A stretch of 64,000 bases of DNA from Microbotryum silenes-acaulis (lineage: Eukaryota; Basidiomycota; Microbotryomycetes; Microbotryales; Microbotryaceae). Both the position numbers and the translations under genes were made by a program. Under the pieces are notes generated by a model, which saw only the letters and a list, made by a program, of their open reading frames with translations, searched no databases and had not been told where the DNA came from. This document shows positions 41,400 to 53,109 of the stretch, in pieces; position 1 is the first letter of the stretch; every line of letters begins with the position of its first letter. The DNA lies in assembly GCA_003665825.1 (NCBI GenBank), contig QPFY01000001.1, positions 1,791,001 through 1,855,000 of the forward strand, in the 5' to 3' direction.

Positions 41400-44300
41400 A
41401 TGTCGTCGAGGTTTGGCTACGCGCGTCCGAGGGAAACGTTCGTTTCGTCGCTCGATATCAAGCTCGATGATTCGACCCGCTTTGGCCCTCAGCCTGGTAG
41501 CGCGAGCGTCGATTCGAGCGGTCTTGCATCCGGAGCAGAGGCTGCAACGAGCACAGACCACAACGCCCATGATGCTCGACAAGGCTCTTCCAAAGGTCCT
41601 ACATCGCCTTTAGCTTCCCACGACTCCGCCACGGCCTCACAATCTTTCGCGGATCCCTCGTCGAGCGCGGCGACAATGTCGACGAACGGCAGTGTAGCCG
41701 CAAGTGGCGCCGCTCCCCCTGCTGCGGCTGCCTTGGCCGCTGGGGGGCAGCAGGAGGCCGTGCCAGTAAGAACCATGCCTTGGCCGCGCTCGCAATGGCG
41801 AAAGAACAAGCCCAAGCCCTTTCAGTCATCGTTTCACCCGTCAAAGCTTCCGGCTCGAACGCTTCGGCTCCGACAGGGGCTGCGATCGGCTCGACTTCCT
41901 TCTACGGCGGCGGGACCAGCAGCAATGGCGCCGGCCCTAGTGGTGGTGGTGGCGCGAGCGCGGCTCGCTCAGGAAGTCACCCGGCACCCGCTCAGTCGGA
42001 GAACGGCGCCGGTTCGGACAATGACGACGCCGCTTCGAACTCGACCTCACACGACGCCCATCACAGCAGTGGACCATCGAGGTCCAAGAACCCCGTTCGC
42101 AAGTATACCGCCGAGTTGCCCCGCGCCCCACCTCTGGATTTTTCGACGATCCGGACCCATGCGCCGAGGTTGCCAAATCCACCGGCTCGACCTCGTTCGC
42201 GCCCCGCTCGCATGTTTGGTCTCCAACATGCTCCCGTATTCCATCCCACGATCGAGGAGTTTGCCAAACCGATGGAGTACATTGAGAAGATTGCGCTCGA
42301 GGCGAGAGAGTGGGGCATTTGCAAAGTCGTCCCACCGGAAGGGTGGAGACCCCCTTTTGCACTCAATACCGAGGTCAGTTTGGGACGTACGTATTACAGA
42401 TCGACGGAGTATAGTACTAATATGTCGTCGCGTTTTGTGACACACTCCCCGCAACTGCAGACCTTCCGTTTCAAGACACGGCTGCAGCAGCTCAACTCGA
42501 TGGAAGCGACCGCACGAGCGAGTCTTAATTTCCTTGAACAACTGTACCTCTTCCATCGTCAACAAGGCTCGGTTGGCATCCATATTCCGACGATTGCAGG
42601 CAAGCCAATCGACATGTTCAAACTCAAGCGAGAGGTGACAATGCTCGGGGGCTACCACGCCGTGTCTTCCCAACGCAAGTGGAGCTATGTCGGCAAATCC
42701 ATGGGTTACAACACCTCGCTGAACAATACGATCTGCACGCAAATCAAGACGAGCTACTCCAAGATCATTTTACCCTTCGAAGACTACGTCAACCGCGTCA
42801 AGCAGAGTGGTGGGACCCCACCACCAGATCCGAGCGCGGTGAACGTGGATGCCGCGACGAACCCTTTTGAGGCGGCCGCCAGGGCTACGTCGACGATCCC
42901 CGTGAATGGTGTTGCTGCTGAAGAGGTACCGGCTACGAATGGTGCCAACCCCGCCGAAGGGAGTGTTGCCGACTCCGTCATCGCCTCGGCTTCGGAGATG
43001 TTCAATGCAGTGATGCAGGAGACGACGGCGGCTGCTCAGGCGCAGGGGAAAGCGAGCGCGGAGAATGGGAGCGACGTGAAAATGGGCGGCCCATCTTCAA
43101 GCGAATCGCCCAAGAAGAAGGCGTCGGAGAATGAGACGCCGGGTGAAGCATGCGAGATCTGCTCTAAAGACAAGGAGCCGGATCGTATCGTTTTGTGCGA
43201 CGGCTGCGACCACGGCTTCCACCTCGACTGCCTTTCGCCTCCGCTCGCCGAGGTGCCGAAATCGCAGTTCTTCTGCGAGGCGTGCCTGCTGCAGAACGGA
43301 GCCGACTATGGATTCGATGAAGGGGAAGAGCACAGCCTGTACTCGTTCCAGAAGCGCGCGGATGCCTTTAAGCGCAAGTGGTTGCTCGAACATCCGATGC
43401 CGAAGGAGAAGGCTAAGGCTAAGGACTTTGTACCGGCCAAAGGGTACGCGTACGTCAATGCGCAGGGCGAGGCGGTCGAACCGCCACCGGTGGACGAGTT
43501 CACCGAACAGATCGCAGTCGAGGACCATTTTGAACGCGAATTTTGGCGCCTCGTCGAATCACCCCACGAAACGGTCGAGATAGAGTACGGCGCGGATGTC
43601 AACCACACGAACGATGGGGGTGGATTGCCGAATCTCGAGATCCATCCAAGTGATCCTTACTCGCGTGATGGATGGAACCTCAACAACTTGCCTATCCTTG
43701 CCGGGTCGCTCTTGAGGTACATCAAGTCGGACATTTCGGGCATGACAATTCCTTGGATCTATGTCGGGATGGTCTTTTCGACGTTCGCCTGGCACAAGGA
43801 GGATCATTACACCTACTCGTGAGTTTAATTAACTGTCTGTCGTAGCTGAGATATCACTTCGTCTGACACCAGTGTGCTCGCTTTCATCAGCATCAACTAC
43901 CACCACTTTGGCGACACCAAGACGTGGTACGGCATCCCCGGTGACGACGATGAGAAGCTGGAGGCCGCGATGAAGCTCGCAGCCCCGGAGCTGTTCGACC
44001 AGCACCCCGATCTGATGTGGCAGCTCGTCACGCTCATGTCACCCGGTCGCCTGAAGAAGCACGGTGTGCGAGTTTGCGCTTGCGATCAGCGGCCGAACGA
44101 GTTCGTCATCACCTTCCCGCGCGCCTATCATTCAGGCTTCAACCACGGCTTCAACTTCAATGAGGCCGTTAATTTCGCTCTGCCCGACTGGCTCCCGACG
44201 GGCATCGCTTGCGTCGAGAGGTATCGTTTGATCGGAAAGAATCCAGTTTTTTCACACGACGAATTGCTGGTCACGATCTCGCAACATGAGAAGGGGCCCC

Positions 44301-44878
44301 GAGCGTCGCGTTGGCTGCTGCCTTCATATCGCGAGATGGTGGAACGTGAACTCGCGGGTCGTGAAAAGTTACGTCGATTGCTCCCCGGTCTTATCCAAGG
44401 TGTCGATCCGACCGAGTTGGACGAAGAGGAGTACCAATGCGCGCAATGCAAGGTATTGTGCTACCTCTCGCAAGTGCTTTCACACGACATGGAGCAAGTT
44501 GCTTGCCTCGACCATTACCAGTCCATCACCAACGTCGACGCTGAGCATCCTTTGCAGCTTCGCCTCAAGTTCTCAGACGAGAAGCTGTCAAGCATGTTGG
44601 TTCGCGTCAAGCAACGCTCCGACAAGGCCGGCAAGTTGCCGATGGACGTTCTAATTGGCCCCATCGAGACGGCGACACCGGTCGCTTCTACGGACCTTCG
44701 AACGACGGGGAGGAAACGCAAGCCTTCTGCGCTAGCGCTCGAAGCCGCTGAAAGTGAGGATGTCATGTCCCTGTCTGGGGAGATCTCGACGCCTCCGAAT
44801 GGTCGTGCGGCGCAAAGGGCTAGAATGGAGACGTTCCAGCCTGTTCTTGAAGTCCCGCAGCCCATGGCCACGGTCTAA
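41400..44878 (+). CDS. KDM5/JARID1-type histone H3K4 demethylase
   Basis: Fe(II)/2-oxoglutarate oxygenase acting on methylated H3K4. Best model: exons 41400-41691, 41751-42373, 42461-43818 and 43891-44878, 1,087 codons (1,086 residues). Domains: disordered N-terminus; JmjN with VFHPTIEEFAKPMEYIEKI (about 258-300); ARID with FLEQLYLFHRQQGSV and MLGGYHAVSSQRKW (about 318-425); one PHD finger CEICSKDKEPDRIVLCDGC (about 533-583); JmjC with iron ligands in WHKEDHYTYSINYHHFGD and AYHSGFNHG (about 700-880); then a C5HC2-like region QCAQCKVLCYLSQV that has lost some Cys. There is no PLU-1 region or second PHD. The first intron is uncertain: a strong donor GTAAGA at 41766 does not give a usable phase with nearby acceptors. 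The intron 42374-42460 is 87 nt, in frame and stop-free. Confidence 0.9.
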
Positions 44879-45174
44879 GTCGGGTTTTTTCCTGGGTTCG
44901 GCTCAACGCAACCCGCAGCTTGCAGCATGTGTACCCCTTGCTACCGGGGCAACATCCTCATTTCATAACCTAATCCTGTGCTCATCGTTTTGTAAACCTT
45001 GTTCCGTTCCAGCTTTGTTTGTTTTGACCTCTGTTGCTATCGTAAAACCTGTCGTCACATGATGCTCACCGATGGACACTCTTTCAAACTGTTATCGCCA
45101 CAGGCATTGACAATCTACTCCCACTCAAACTGGGATGTGCATTCAGGTTGCACACGATAAGATAGCATCAAGAT

Positions 45175-46596
45175 CTATGACGTCGTCTCTTCCTTCTTGA
45201 CCTCGCTTGTCGCCTTGGACTCGACCTCACTTTGACTTGGAGCATTCGATGCCACCGCAACGCATTGTTTCTTGTGCGCCGCCCAATCCATTTTCTGACA
45301 CGCCGCACCGCAGTAATTCCTCGCTCGACATCTCCCACACCTCAAATTCGCCTTGAGCGGAACGTCCTCCTCCTTCCCTCCCTGCGTGCGTTCCTTCAAG
45401 TTGGCCTCCCCCGACGCCGAATTCGCATCCTTGGCTTTCCCCTTGCCCACAAACCCACCCCTCCTACAAAATCCGCACGCCTCAGTCTTGATCTGTACCT
45501 GATCAAACTCCTGAATAATCTGCTTGAACTGCGGGACTCTGCCCCCCGTCGACCGAGGGGAACAATGATCTCCATCCAGAACATCGGCATTCGCGCCGTG
45601 TTCCAAAAGCCATCGAAGGACTTTGGCCCTAATTTCAGTTTCGCCTGGTCGCATGAGGGTCATGGAGGCTTCGTGCATCGAGGTTGTGCCGTAGCGGTTG
45701 CGGTGATTGATGGCGGTGATGGGGTCGGGACAGGCTTGGAGGAGGAGGGAGGACCATTTGAAGTCGTGTAAAAGGGGCGTGCACGTGAGCGAGTGTTGTA
45801 AGGCGGTGTAGCTATGGGAGGTCAAAGGCCGAAGAAAAGGTTAACCAGATCATTGCTCTCGACTTCGGAGACACAGTTTTGTCTCTTGACAACGCACCCG
45901 GCTACATCCGTTCCTTCGACCGACATGCCGACTTTTTCAATCAAGAGCTCAAGGCACTCGTAATATCGTTCCGGGATCGACTTGACATTGCTCAACTGGG
46001 TCCAAGCTCCGATTTGAAGGATATCAACGATAGGGAGTTGATTGGGCGAGTCTCGGACTGGTAGAGGGATACTTTGGTTTCGCGGTCAGTAACACGGGAG
46101 AAGCCTTCGGCGTGTTCGCCTTTTTTTCCCCAGGTGGACGAACAATTTTCCCATTTGACGCGAGCTTCTTCGACCGAGCCTTTGGCTTCTTTGATATCGT
46201 CTTCCCATCGTTGCTGCAAGGCCTTGAGTCGACCCGTCATGAGATCGGCGACGAAGATGGGGTCTTGACAGCTGCAGTGTGTAAAGGACGGGGATTACTC
46301 AGTTCAACCGGACCTGAAGTGGGGGAAGAGGGAAGCTCTCACTCTGCAGGGTGGAGACAGTAAGACGAGAAGTGACCACGTAGTCGTTGTGCCTCGGCAC
46401 CTTTGAGCTTGTCCTTGGATTTGAGCAGTTCTTCGAGTGTGCGACCTCCCGATGGATTGACGTAGGCTTCAAAGAGCGCCTGGAGGAGGTGGGTACGCGT
46501 GTATCAGCGCTCAGCAGCAGGCTGCGGAACTAAGCCTGTAAAAAGGATAACTACCTTGAGCCGTTCCTCATCCATCGAGGGTGGTAATCCTGACAT
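45175..46596 (-). CDS. Ankyrin-repeat and MYND zinc-finger protein
   Basis: Five exons: 46596-46555, 46479-46343, 46271-46073, 45995-45898 and 45811-45175; 371 codons (370 residues). The N-terminal half is helical and novel to me (MDEERLKALFEAYVNPSGG, HFSSYCLHPAEDCQDPIFVADLM, and a charged helix GRLKALQQRWEDDIKEAKGS). Ankyrin-like sequence follows (GYTALQHSLTCTPL, GTTSMHEASM, LRWLLEHGANADVLD), then a Cys pair CGFC and the MYND finger CGRCRARNYCGAACQKMDWAAHKKQC (C-x2-C...C-x3-C...H-x3-C, about 323-348). MYND fingers bind Pro-rich partners. The tail is Ser/Glu/Lys-rich. No SET domain is present, so it is not an SMYD methyltransferase. Its start lies 202 bp from the divergent Apc15-like gene. 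Confidence 0.82.
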
Positions 46597-46797
46597 ATCG
46601 TAGACGAGTGTGCTCTTGAAAGCTTGGGTGAGAGTGGTCAGAAGGGTTCGAAAGGCCCACGCTGAACGTTGCGAACGGTGGAGGAGCGCGCCGCGACGCG
46701 CCTCGGCTCGCCTCAGATTGATCGGCATCCAGCTCGGACCAGCCCGCCCTTTCCACGTCTTCCTTCTTCCTCCCAATCCCCCGAGTATCGCGTCAGA

Positions 46798-47656
46798 ATG
46801 AGCTACATGCTCCCACCCTCTGCCTACCCGAGGCTAGACCCGCCCCTGTTGACCCGCCTACCTCGTCCACCTCGCGTCGCCAACCCGTCCGCACAGCCGG
46901 CCTCAAAACGGTTCGCAGATACGCTGTATCCGACATTACAGGTGCGTTGATGAAGACCTAGGAATAAGGTTTGACCAAATCGAGCTCATCAACACTTCGA
47001 GGCCCAAAGGATGAACTGGACCAACTCGACTACCTCGAGGAACAGCACCTCTCCTCCGTGCGTCCGAACCCCCATGCGTTGACGCTCAACTCGTTGGCGC
47101 TCATTCGGTCGGCTGTTCTCCTCCACACGCAGATGCACGAGATCAGAGGCTTTGGTTTCAGTTGGCTCGTACCATTGGGACGTCAAAACACACAGGAAGA
47201 AGATCTCGAGGTATGTCGTCCCCCTCTGAGACACTCCTCGGCATCAAGGTCAAAAACTTCACCATCCTCAAAAAACGAGGCTAACCCCTTCCTCGCATCA
47301 TTCAGTCAACCTATTCCAACTCCCCACCCCCAGGCTCACCCCCTCTCATCTCGGACACCGACGGCGCCCTCGCGACGGGTGCCCAGATCGACGAAGCCAT
47401 GGCCGAAGTCGCCGAAGTCGACCTCGACGCCGAAATCGAGGATGCCGACCAAGCCGCTTCTTCAGCATCCGAAGATGATGTCGAGGATGAAGAAGCTGGC
47501 GCGAATGCGGATCTTGAACCGAGGAGGCAAGGTGGAGAAAATCAGGGTGCGAGTCCTGCCCGTTCGGGCTCGCCGGGGCTGGATAGTCCTTTCGCTTCGG
47601 GTCCGGAAGTCAGTACCGATGCGGGGGATTTGAGTGAGGTCAGCATGGATATCTAA
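46798..47656 (+). CDS. Probable anaphase-promoting complex subunit Apc15
   Basis: Apc15 is a small APC/C subunit that promotes turnover of Cdc20 in the mitotic checkpoint complex. Three exons (46798-46941, 47010-47210 and 47306-47656) give 232 codons (231 residues). Support: an N-terminal MLPPSAYPRLDPPLL like the LFPRV...L start of animal Apc15, an acidic-Gln helix DELDQLDYLEEQHLSSV, a fungal-type block IRGFGFSWLVPLGRQ (I-x-x-FG-x-SWL-x-P-x-G), and a long acidic tail rich in Glu, Asp and Ser as in Apc15. The family is short and weakly conserved, so this is a pattern-based call. The first intron's acceptor (after CCCAAAG) was chosen by phase. Confidence 0.55.
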
Positions 47657-48680
47657 ACCGTGGGGTTTGGTGCTTTGAATGTATGTTGTATGAAATAGAA
47701 CTTGAAGTGCAAGTTATACACGATCGCGAAACATGGCGTCACACTTAGGAAGGACAGGCTTGGTGACATCGTTGACAACCCAGAGGTATTTGTGAGATTG
47801 TCGACAGTTTGTCGACACTTCGGAGGGAATTGTTGAAATTGTTGACGCCGAAGCTGCGTTGTTAACGTTACTGATACATTATTGACGCAGTTTTTACAGG
47901 TTTTATACATTGGTTTTGATGCATTGTTGACATAGCGTTGAGATGGTTGACCTTGGTGACGTTATTGACACAGTATAGTTGACCCATGCGAGTGGAAAAC
48001 TTGTTGACAAGTTTTTTACCAATTCCTGACATGGGCACCCCTTGGGGACTGAATGTGAACCGCAAGTTAGAGACAATTTATTGACAGTCCGATAAATAGG
48101 TGCTCGAATAGATGACGGATCATACCGAACTTCTTCATGACATTACTGACCCAAGTGGCAGCTTCGGCGCCCGGCGGCACGATGGCTCGTGACATTAATG
48201 CCATGTTTTTGTGGCATCAGTGACACCAGCGACCTAAGTAACAAGACTTATTGACATAAGTACAAAAATAGGGGATAATGGTTACATCGGGATTATGTTG
48301 GGTAGTGACGAGGATTGGTCACAAGGATGTTGGTGACAGGAGTTGCCAACGAGTGACAGAAGTGACGAGCGCCGGTGACTTGGGTGACAATAGTGACAAG
48401 AATAAGTGACAGAGGTGACAACAGGGACAAAAAGTGACAGAGGTGACGAAAGTAACAAGACTTGGGCCTTGCTCACATTTTGACAAGATTCGTTATTGAC
48501 ATTGTTAACATCGTTCGGGGCATCATCAGCATTGATTCGGACCTTGTTGACGGCGTCGGACACAAAGTGACATTTTGACAGTGACGAGAGTTATTGACCA
48601 CCGGACCTCCCTTCCGGCCGTCATCGTGTCCTCAGCCCAGATACATGAACAGGTAGAGTTCCATTTCATTACTTATCATT
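47657..48680. repeat. TGAC-rich tract between convergent genes
   Basis: About 850 bp (roughly 47,750-48,600) in which TGAC, mostly as TTGACA or GTGACA, occurs dozens of times on the plus strand, far above chance. In 48,300-48,470 the words become GTGACAGAGGTGAC-like and nearly tandem; elsewhere spacing is irregular. The tract is AT-richer than its neighbours, has no long open frame and lies between the 3' ends of the Apc15 and Rap1 genes. It may be a degenerate satellite or a cluster of binding sites; I see no transposon ends. Confidence 0.7.
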
Positions 48681-51600
48681 TTAAAGGAACGGCCATCGCT
48701 TCTCAAGGTCCCTAACGGAAAAGACGCCATATTCGTTTAAGAACTGCCTCCTGTACCTCGCCGCACGCTTCCCCCTCCGCTGATCAATCTGCGCATGCGC
48801 CTCGGGTGTCCCATCCAAAACAATGACATCATCATCATAGCTCCACGCATTCTTCTCGATCCATCTCTTGAGCCGGTCATAATCCTCCGTCCCGGGTCCA
48901 GGTCGAAAAGGGTACGTCCCGTCCTTCCTCCGGGTGAACCATTGGCACGCGAGATCGAGGCCTTCATAGTTAGGAGGGGCCGAGATGGCGAAATACAAAT
49001 CGCAGGCGCGGCGTTGCTTGAGGCCGTAGCGCTTGGCGAAAATCCTCATGCTGTCCTTCAATTCTAGCCCGGTGTCGGCTCCGGATGTTTCTGCGACCGG
49101 GTCGGATTCCACCTTGACTTTGGGTGACAGCGCTGTAGCGGCGAAAGGGGTGGGGCCGCTGTGGGAGGGGCGGGGGGTCGATGAAAGTCGTTGACGCTTT
49201 GCGCCGTTCGATGGTTCTTCCGGTAGGAGATGTGAGGATGGGTGCTGTTGCGGTGTACCATTTTGAGACGACGGCTGAAGTTGTGGGGTAACATTTCGTG
49301 ATGAAGTCTGCTCCAGACTTGCCCTCGGTCTCTTGCGATTCGACATCGGCTCGCCGCTAAATCTCGAGATGGAAGGAGATCGCATCGCATCTGGGCTGTG
49401 GTGCTGAGGCATCGGACTCGCCCTCGCCAGAGGCATCGGAGAAGACCTTTTCGCGTCAGCCGCTTCCTCGGCCGCTTTCCTCCTCTCCATATCTGCGACC
49501 CTGGAGGCCATTTCCTGAGCCGCTTCCGCCGCGATCCGTGCCTCGTATTCCCGATTCGTCTTCACAACCAGTCGGTTATTTTCCGCCGCCTTCTGGGCTT
49601 TCAGCCGTTCGTCGCGTCGTTGCTTCTCCTGAGCCGTTCGAACCATCTGCTCAGCAGCGAGCCGGACCCTCTCCCTCTCCCTTTCCTCGACCGCAGCCTT
49701 GGCTTTCTCCCTCTCCTCCAACTTTTGCTCGGCGTCGTCGAACCAATTGACCTGTCGCCAGTCGAGATACGTCTCGAGAAAGTCGTATTCGGCTTGATGT
49801 GACTCGAACGGCTTCGTACTCGAGTTGGGACCGGTGGTGGAAGTCCAGTTGACCCCGGCTACGGGTTGTGGCGTCCCCAGCAGCACGGGCGGTCGATGAA
49901 CGCCGTTGAGAGCAGCAGCTTGCAACTGTGCGTCCATCCTTCGATCATCCTCGTCCTGCAGCTGTGACAAGACTTCCATAGGGACCGCAGTACTAGAAGC
50001 ATTCGTCACTGTCGTCTGGGTCAAGTTCGTCTTTGTCAATTCAAATTCAACAACTTGAACGGTCGTCGTCGAGGCAGCAGGTGCAGGGCCAAGCTGAGCG
50101 GAAAGAGTAGGCACCGAATCTTGGCTTTCGCCGAGGAAAGGGGACGGCCGTCTTGGGGAGCCCTCCGACGCTACCATCAGCGCATCACCAGATACGTCTC
50201 TACTGGAATCGGCATGCGGCACACAAGGAGGAGGAGTGGCACTCGGGGTCGGAGGCGAGGGCTGGGGATCATCCATCCTGGCTTGAGTCGACGGACCCGC
50301 TTGTGTCGGGCCAGGTGCAGGTCCCGTATCCGAGCCTCCGAGTTCAGGCGATGCTTCAGTCGTCGCATTCGTCGGTTGTGTTACCGGCGCTGTGAGTACC
50401 GCGACCTGCTTCGTGGGGGACATTGCCGGTGTCGTTGTTTTGGGCCGTCCGGTCGAATCTTCTGCTTGAGGCACAGGGGTTTCGAGCGAGGGCATTGAAG
50501 CAGTCTTAGGAGAAGTGGATTTCGTGGTATCTTTGGGTTGCGAAAGTATCATCGGGGAGGCGGTCGAGGTAGCGACGACAGCATCGACCTCGGGTGTCTG
50601 GGCGCGTTGTTTCGGTGCCGATGCGGGAAGGCTCTGAGCACTCGCATTTTTCGTTGTGGCTGCGGGTGGTATGTCGGGACTTTGCAACTGCTCCACTGTT
50701 GGAGCAGCTGTTGCTGGTGCTAATGATGGTGCTGATGTTGATACTGATACTACCGCCGGTAGAGTTGGTGTTGCTGATTCCGCTGCTGGTAGGTGTAGAG
50801 ACGACAAAGGCACGAGCGGTTTGCCGGGGGGCTTGGTCGCTGGCAGGGCGCTCTTCTGCGGTTCACTCTTGCCGAGTTCCGAATCTGGTAGTGCTACTAT
50901 CGGCTCTGGTGCTAGTGCCGGTAAGGATGCTGCTGCTGCCTTGCTTGAAGTGGGTATTGGCTCCGGTCCAGCTTCCTTCTCGACCGTCGGTTTTCGGCCA
51001 AGCATAAGATCACGCGCCGTATTCGTTACTCGGGGAAGCAATCGGATCTTGTTGGTGGTGAAGTACTCTTTCCATCGTTGTGCAGTATGTCGAGAAGTCT
51101 AAATATCGTAAAAGTAGATGAGCATCGGTCTCTGTGCAGGAATAGGGACGAGATGAGACTCACCTTCTTTGCCAGTGCGGGCCACGCTTCGGATCGCTCT
51201 CGGTCCTCATTCTCAATGACAGCCAGCTCCAGCACCAACATTCGCTCGTCGGCGTCTGTGAACACCGCAGTGTTTGCCGTGTTCGATGTCGAAGCTGCAG
51301 TTGATGCCAGCGGTGTCGCTGTCTCTTCGGTCGATTTCCTCCGAGCTGGATCGCTCTTTCGACGCGCCCTCTTGGCGTCGCCGTCATCGTCAGAGTCGGT
51401 TTCGAGACCCTGCGTCGCCTGCCGCTTTTTGCCCTTCCTATCGACGTTGGCAAACGGCTTTGTCTCTTCCTGTTGCGTCAAAGACGAGTTGCTCGTACGT
51501 GGTCGTGCTGCAGATGGTGGTGGTGGTGATGCTCGTTGCGTCCCTTGCGACATTGGGTTCCTGTGCTTGTCGGCCTCGATTTGTTTATTCAACCAATGGA

Positions 51601-52645
51601 GCAAGTCTCTCCTCGTCTTCTTGCCGCTGATTAGATTGTTGGCCCACTTATCGACCTCGGCACGGTTGTCTCGGTGGTAGGTTCGCCATGAAGTCGCCGA
51701 GTGTACGGGGTACTACTCAATCGAACGAAGGCGGGTGACGCGGGACAAGGATGGTTAGCTTGCGAAGGAAGGCAGCGACGTGACCCACCAGGGCGCATCG
51801 AAACTTGCCTTGGTCGCGAGGTTGACGTAAATGTCCCTTTTCAGACCTCCGGACTTGGTTATCGTGTGGATCTCACGAATGAGGTTGTACAGGTCTTGTC
51901 GGGTGTACTTGGTCTTGCGAGCGGCTTGCATGTTGCTCTTATCGTCGTCGGAACCATCAGAGTCGTCTGAATCGTCTGAATCGTCCGAGTCGTCCGAATC
52001 CGAGGGGCTCGGATCGCCCTTCAGCCCCGATCCGGTCGTTTTCGATGTCGATGCGACAGACGGTGTCTTTGCATCACCCGAGGTGCTTTTCTTTCTAGCC
52101 TGCCGCTCGGCTTCGCGTAGTTTCTTTATGCGCTGGGATAATTCGGCCGCGCCTACACCGTTCGAAGCTCGCCAATGGGAATGCCACGATTGCTGGGTAT
52201 GCTGCGATGGCTCGCAGTCGTGGGAAAAGGTTCAATTTTTCGCTTCGTCAACAAGTAGACCCAACTATGCGAAATAACACTGCTCACCTCGGGATGCTAA
52301 GGGGTGAACGCGCAAGGGTGAAGAGCGGAGAGGGAGAGAGCGAGAAGCCCCCCCCCAGTCAGCTTCGGTTCGGGGGCGAGCCAAGCCAAGCCAGCTAAGA
52401 TGCAGCTCATGATGGAAATATCAAGCGTGGCGAGCCATTTCGACTCACGGCTATTGACAAGGCTTTCTGAACGCTCCATACATGCCATTTCTGCTGCGGA
52501 TAGTCCTTGAGAAACGCGGCGGCGTTGTCGTAATCCTGCGCGGTGAAGCCCGCTCGCGTCGCGCTGTATTAAACCACACGACTGACAACTGATCAGTGGG
52601 ATGCAGGTGAAGGAGGGGAACTCCATTCGCTCGTACTTGCCTCAT
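48681..52645 (-). CDS. RAP1: Rap1-like telomere protein with three Myb-like units
   Basis: Rap1 is a telomeric (shelterin) protein. Exons 52645-52637, 52535-52449, 52201-51809, 51712-51164 and 51098-48681 give 1,152 codons (1,151 residues). Three Rap1-type Myb units are each split by an intron before the HT/HS-x-x-SW helix: DYDNAAAFLKDYPQQKW with HTQQSWHSHW (about 5-45); YTRQDLYNLIREI with HSATSWRTYHRDN (about 131-180); FTDADERMLVLELAVI with SRHTAQRWKEYF (about 314-360). A long Ser/Thr/Pro/Ala-rich middle and a charged coiled coil (about 730-830) follow. The C-terminal QWFTRRKDGTYPF and WSYDDDVIVLDGTPEAH resemble the Rap1 C-terminal (RCT) domain. The third intron starts GCAAGT (GC-AG). I found no BRCT domain. 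The first exon (nine coding bases) is the weakest part; more 5' exons are possible. Confidence 0.75.
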
Positions 52646-53109
52646 GATGATGAGTGTTGACGAGTTGTCTGGGCGGGCAAGTGCTGTGGGGCGGGATGAG
52701 CATTAGCGCAAAGGCCAATACAAGCCCTCGGTCGCGTCCGATCACGATGATATTGGCGCGACGTCAATTCCGCGCTCGGACCAGCCTGAGCTCGGACCTG
52801 CTCGGACCAGCATTGTCGGCCTGCCCATGCTCGACGACCCGAGCTTTAGTCCGAATTGTATCCTATCCATTCAATGACTGAGGATTAATCTTGCAAATCC
52901 TGGTGTACCTTGGCTGGCAATGTGCCTCCCAAACAGCAAGCTGACGTTGGCAATTTTTGACTTGTGAAATCAGTCGTCGCCCTTCGTCTCCCTGGCTCGC
53001 CGCTCCCGCTGGCTTGCGGCTTGCCCCACGGCTAATACCTTCGCGAAATCCGCCACCCAACCCGGGATCGACAGACCGACAACGGACAACGGACAACGGA
53101 CCACGGACC
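52646..53109. other. Divergent promoter between Rap1-like and shugoshin genes
   Basis: 464 bp between two divergent start codons. Near 53,088-53,110 there are repeated GGACAAC/GGACCAC words just before the shugoshin ATG. No coding frame is recognised, including no BRCT-like segment for Rap1. Confidence 0.5.

Noticed and set aside
41766..41825. Intron with strong GTAAGA donor and TTTCAG acceptor in the demethylase
   Set aside because: It is 60 nt and leaves the downstream reading in a frame that soon becomes Arg-rich nonsense; the 41692-41750 intron keeps the JmjN frame, though its donor is weaker.
43819..43880. Acceptor giving VLAFISINYHHFGD in the JmjC domain
   Set aside because: The acceptor at 43890 joins to the conserved TYSINYHHFGD reading without six extra residues.
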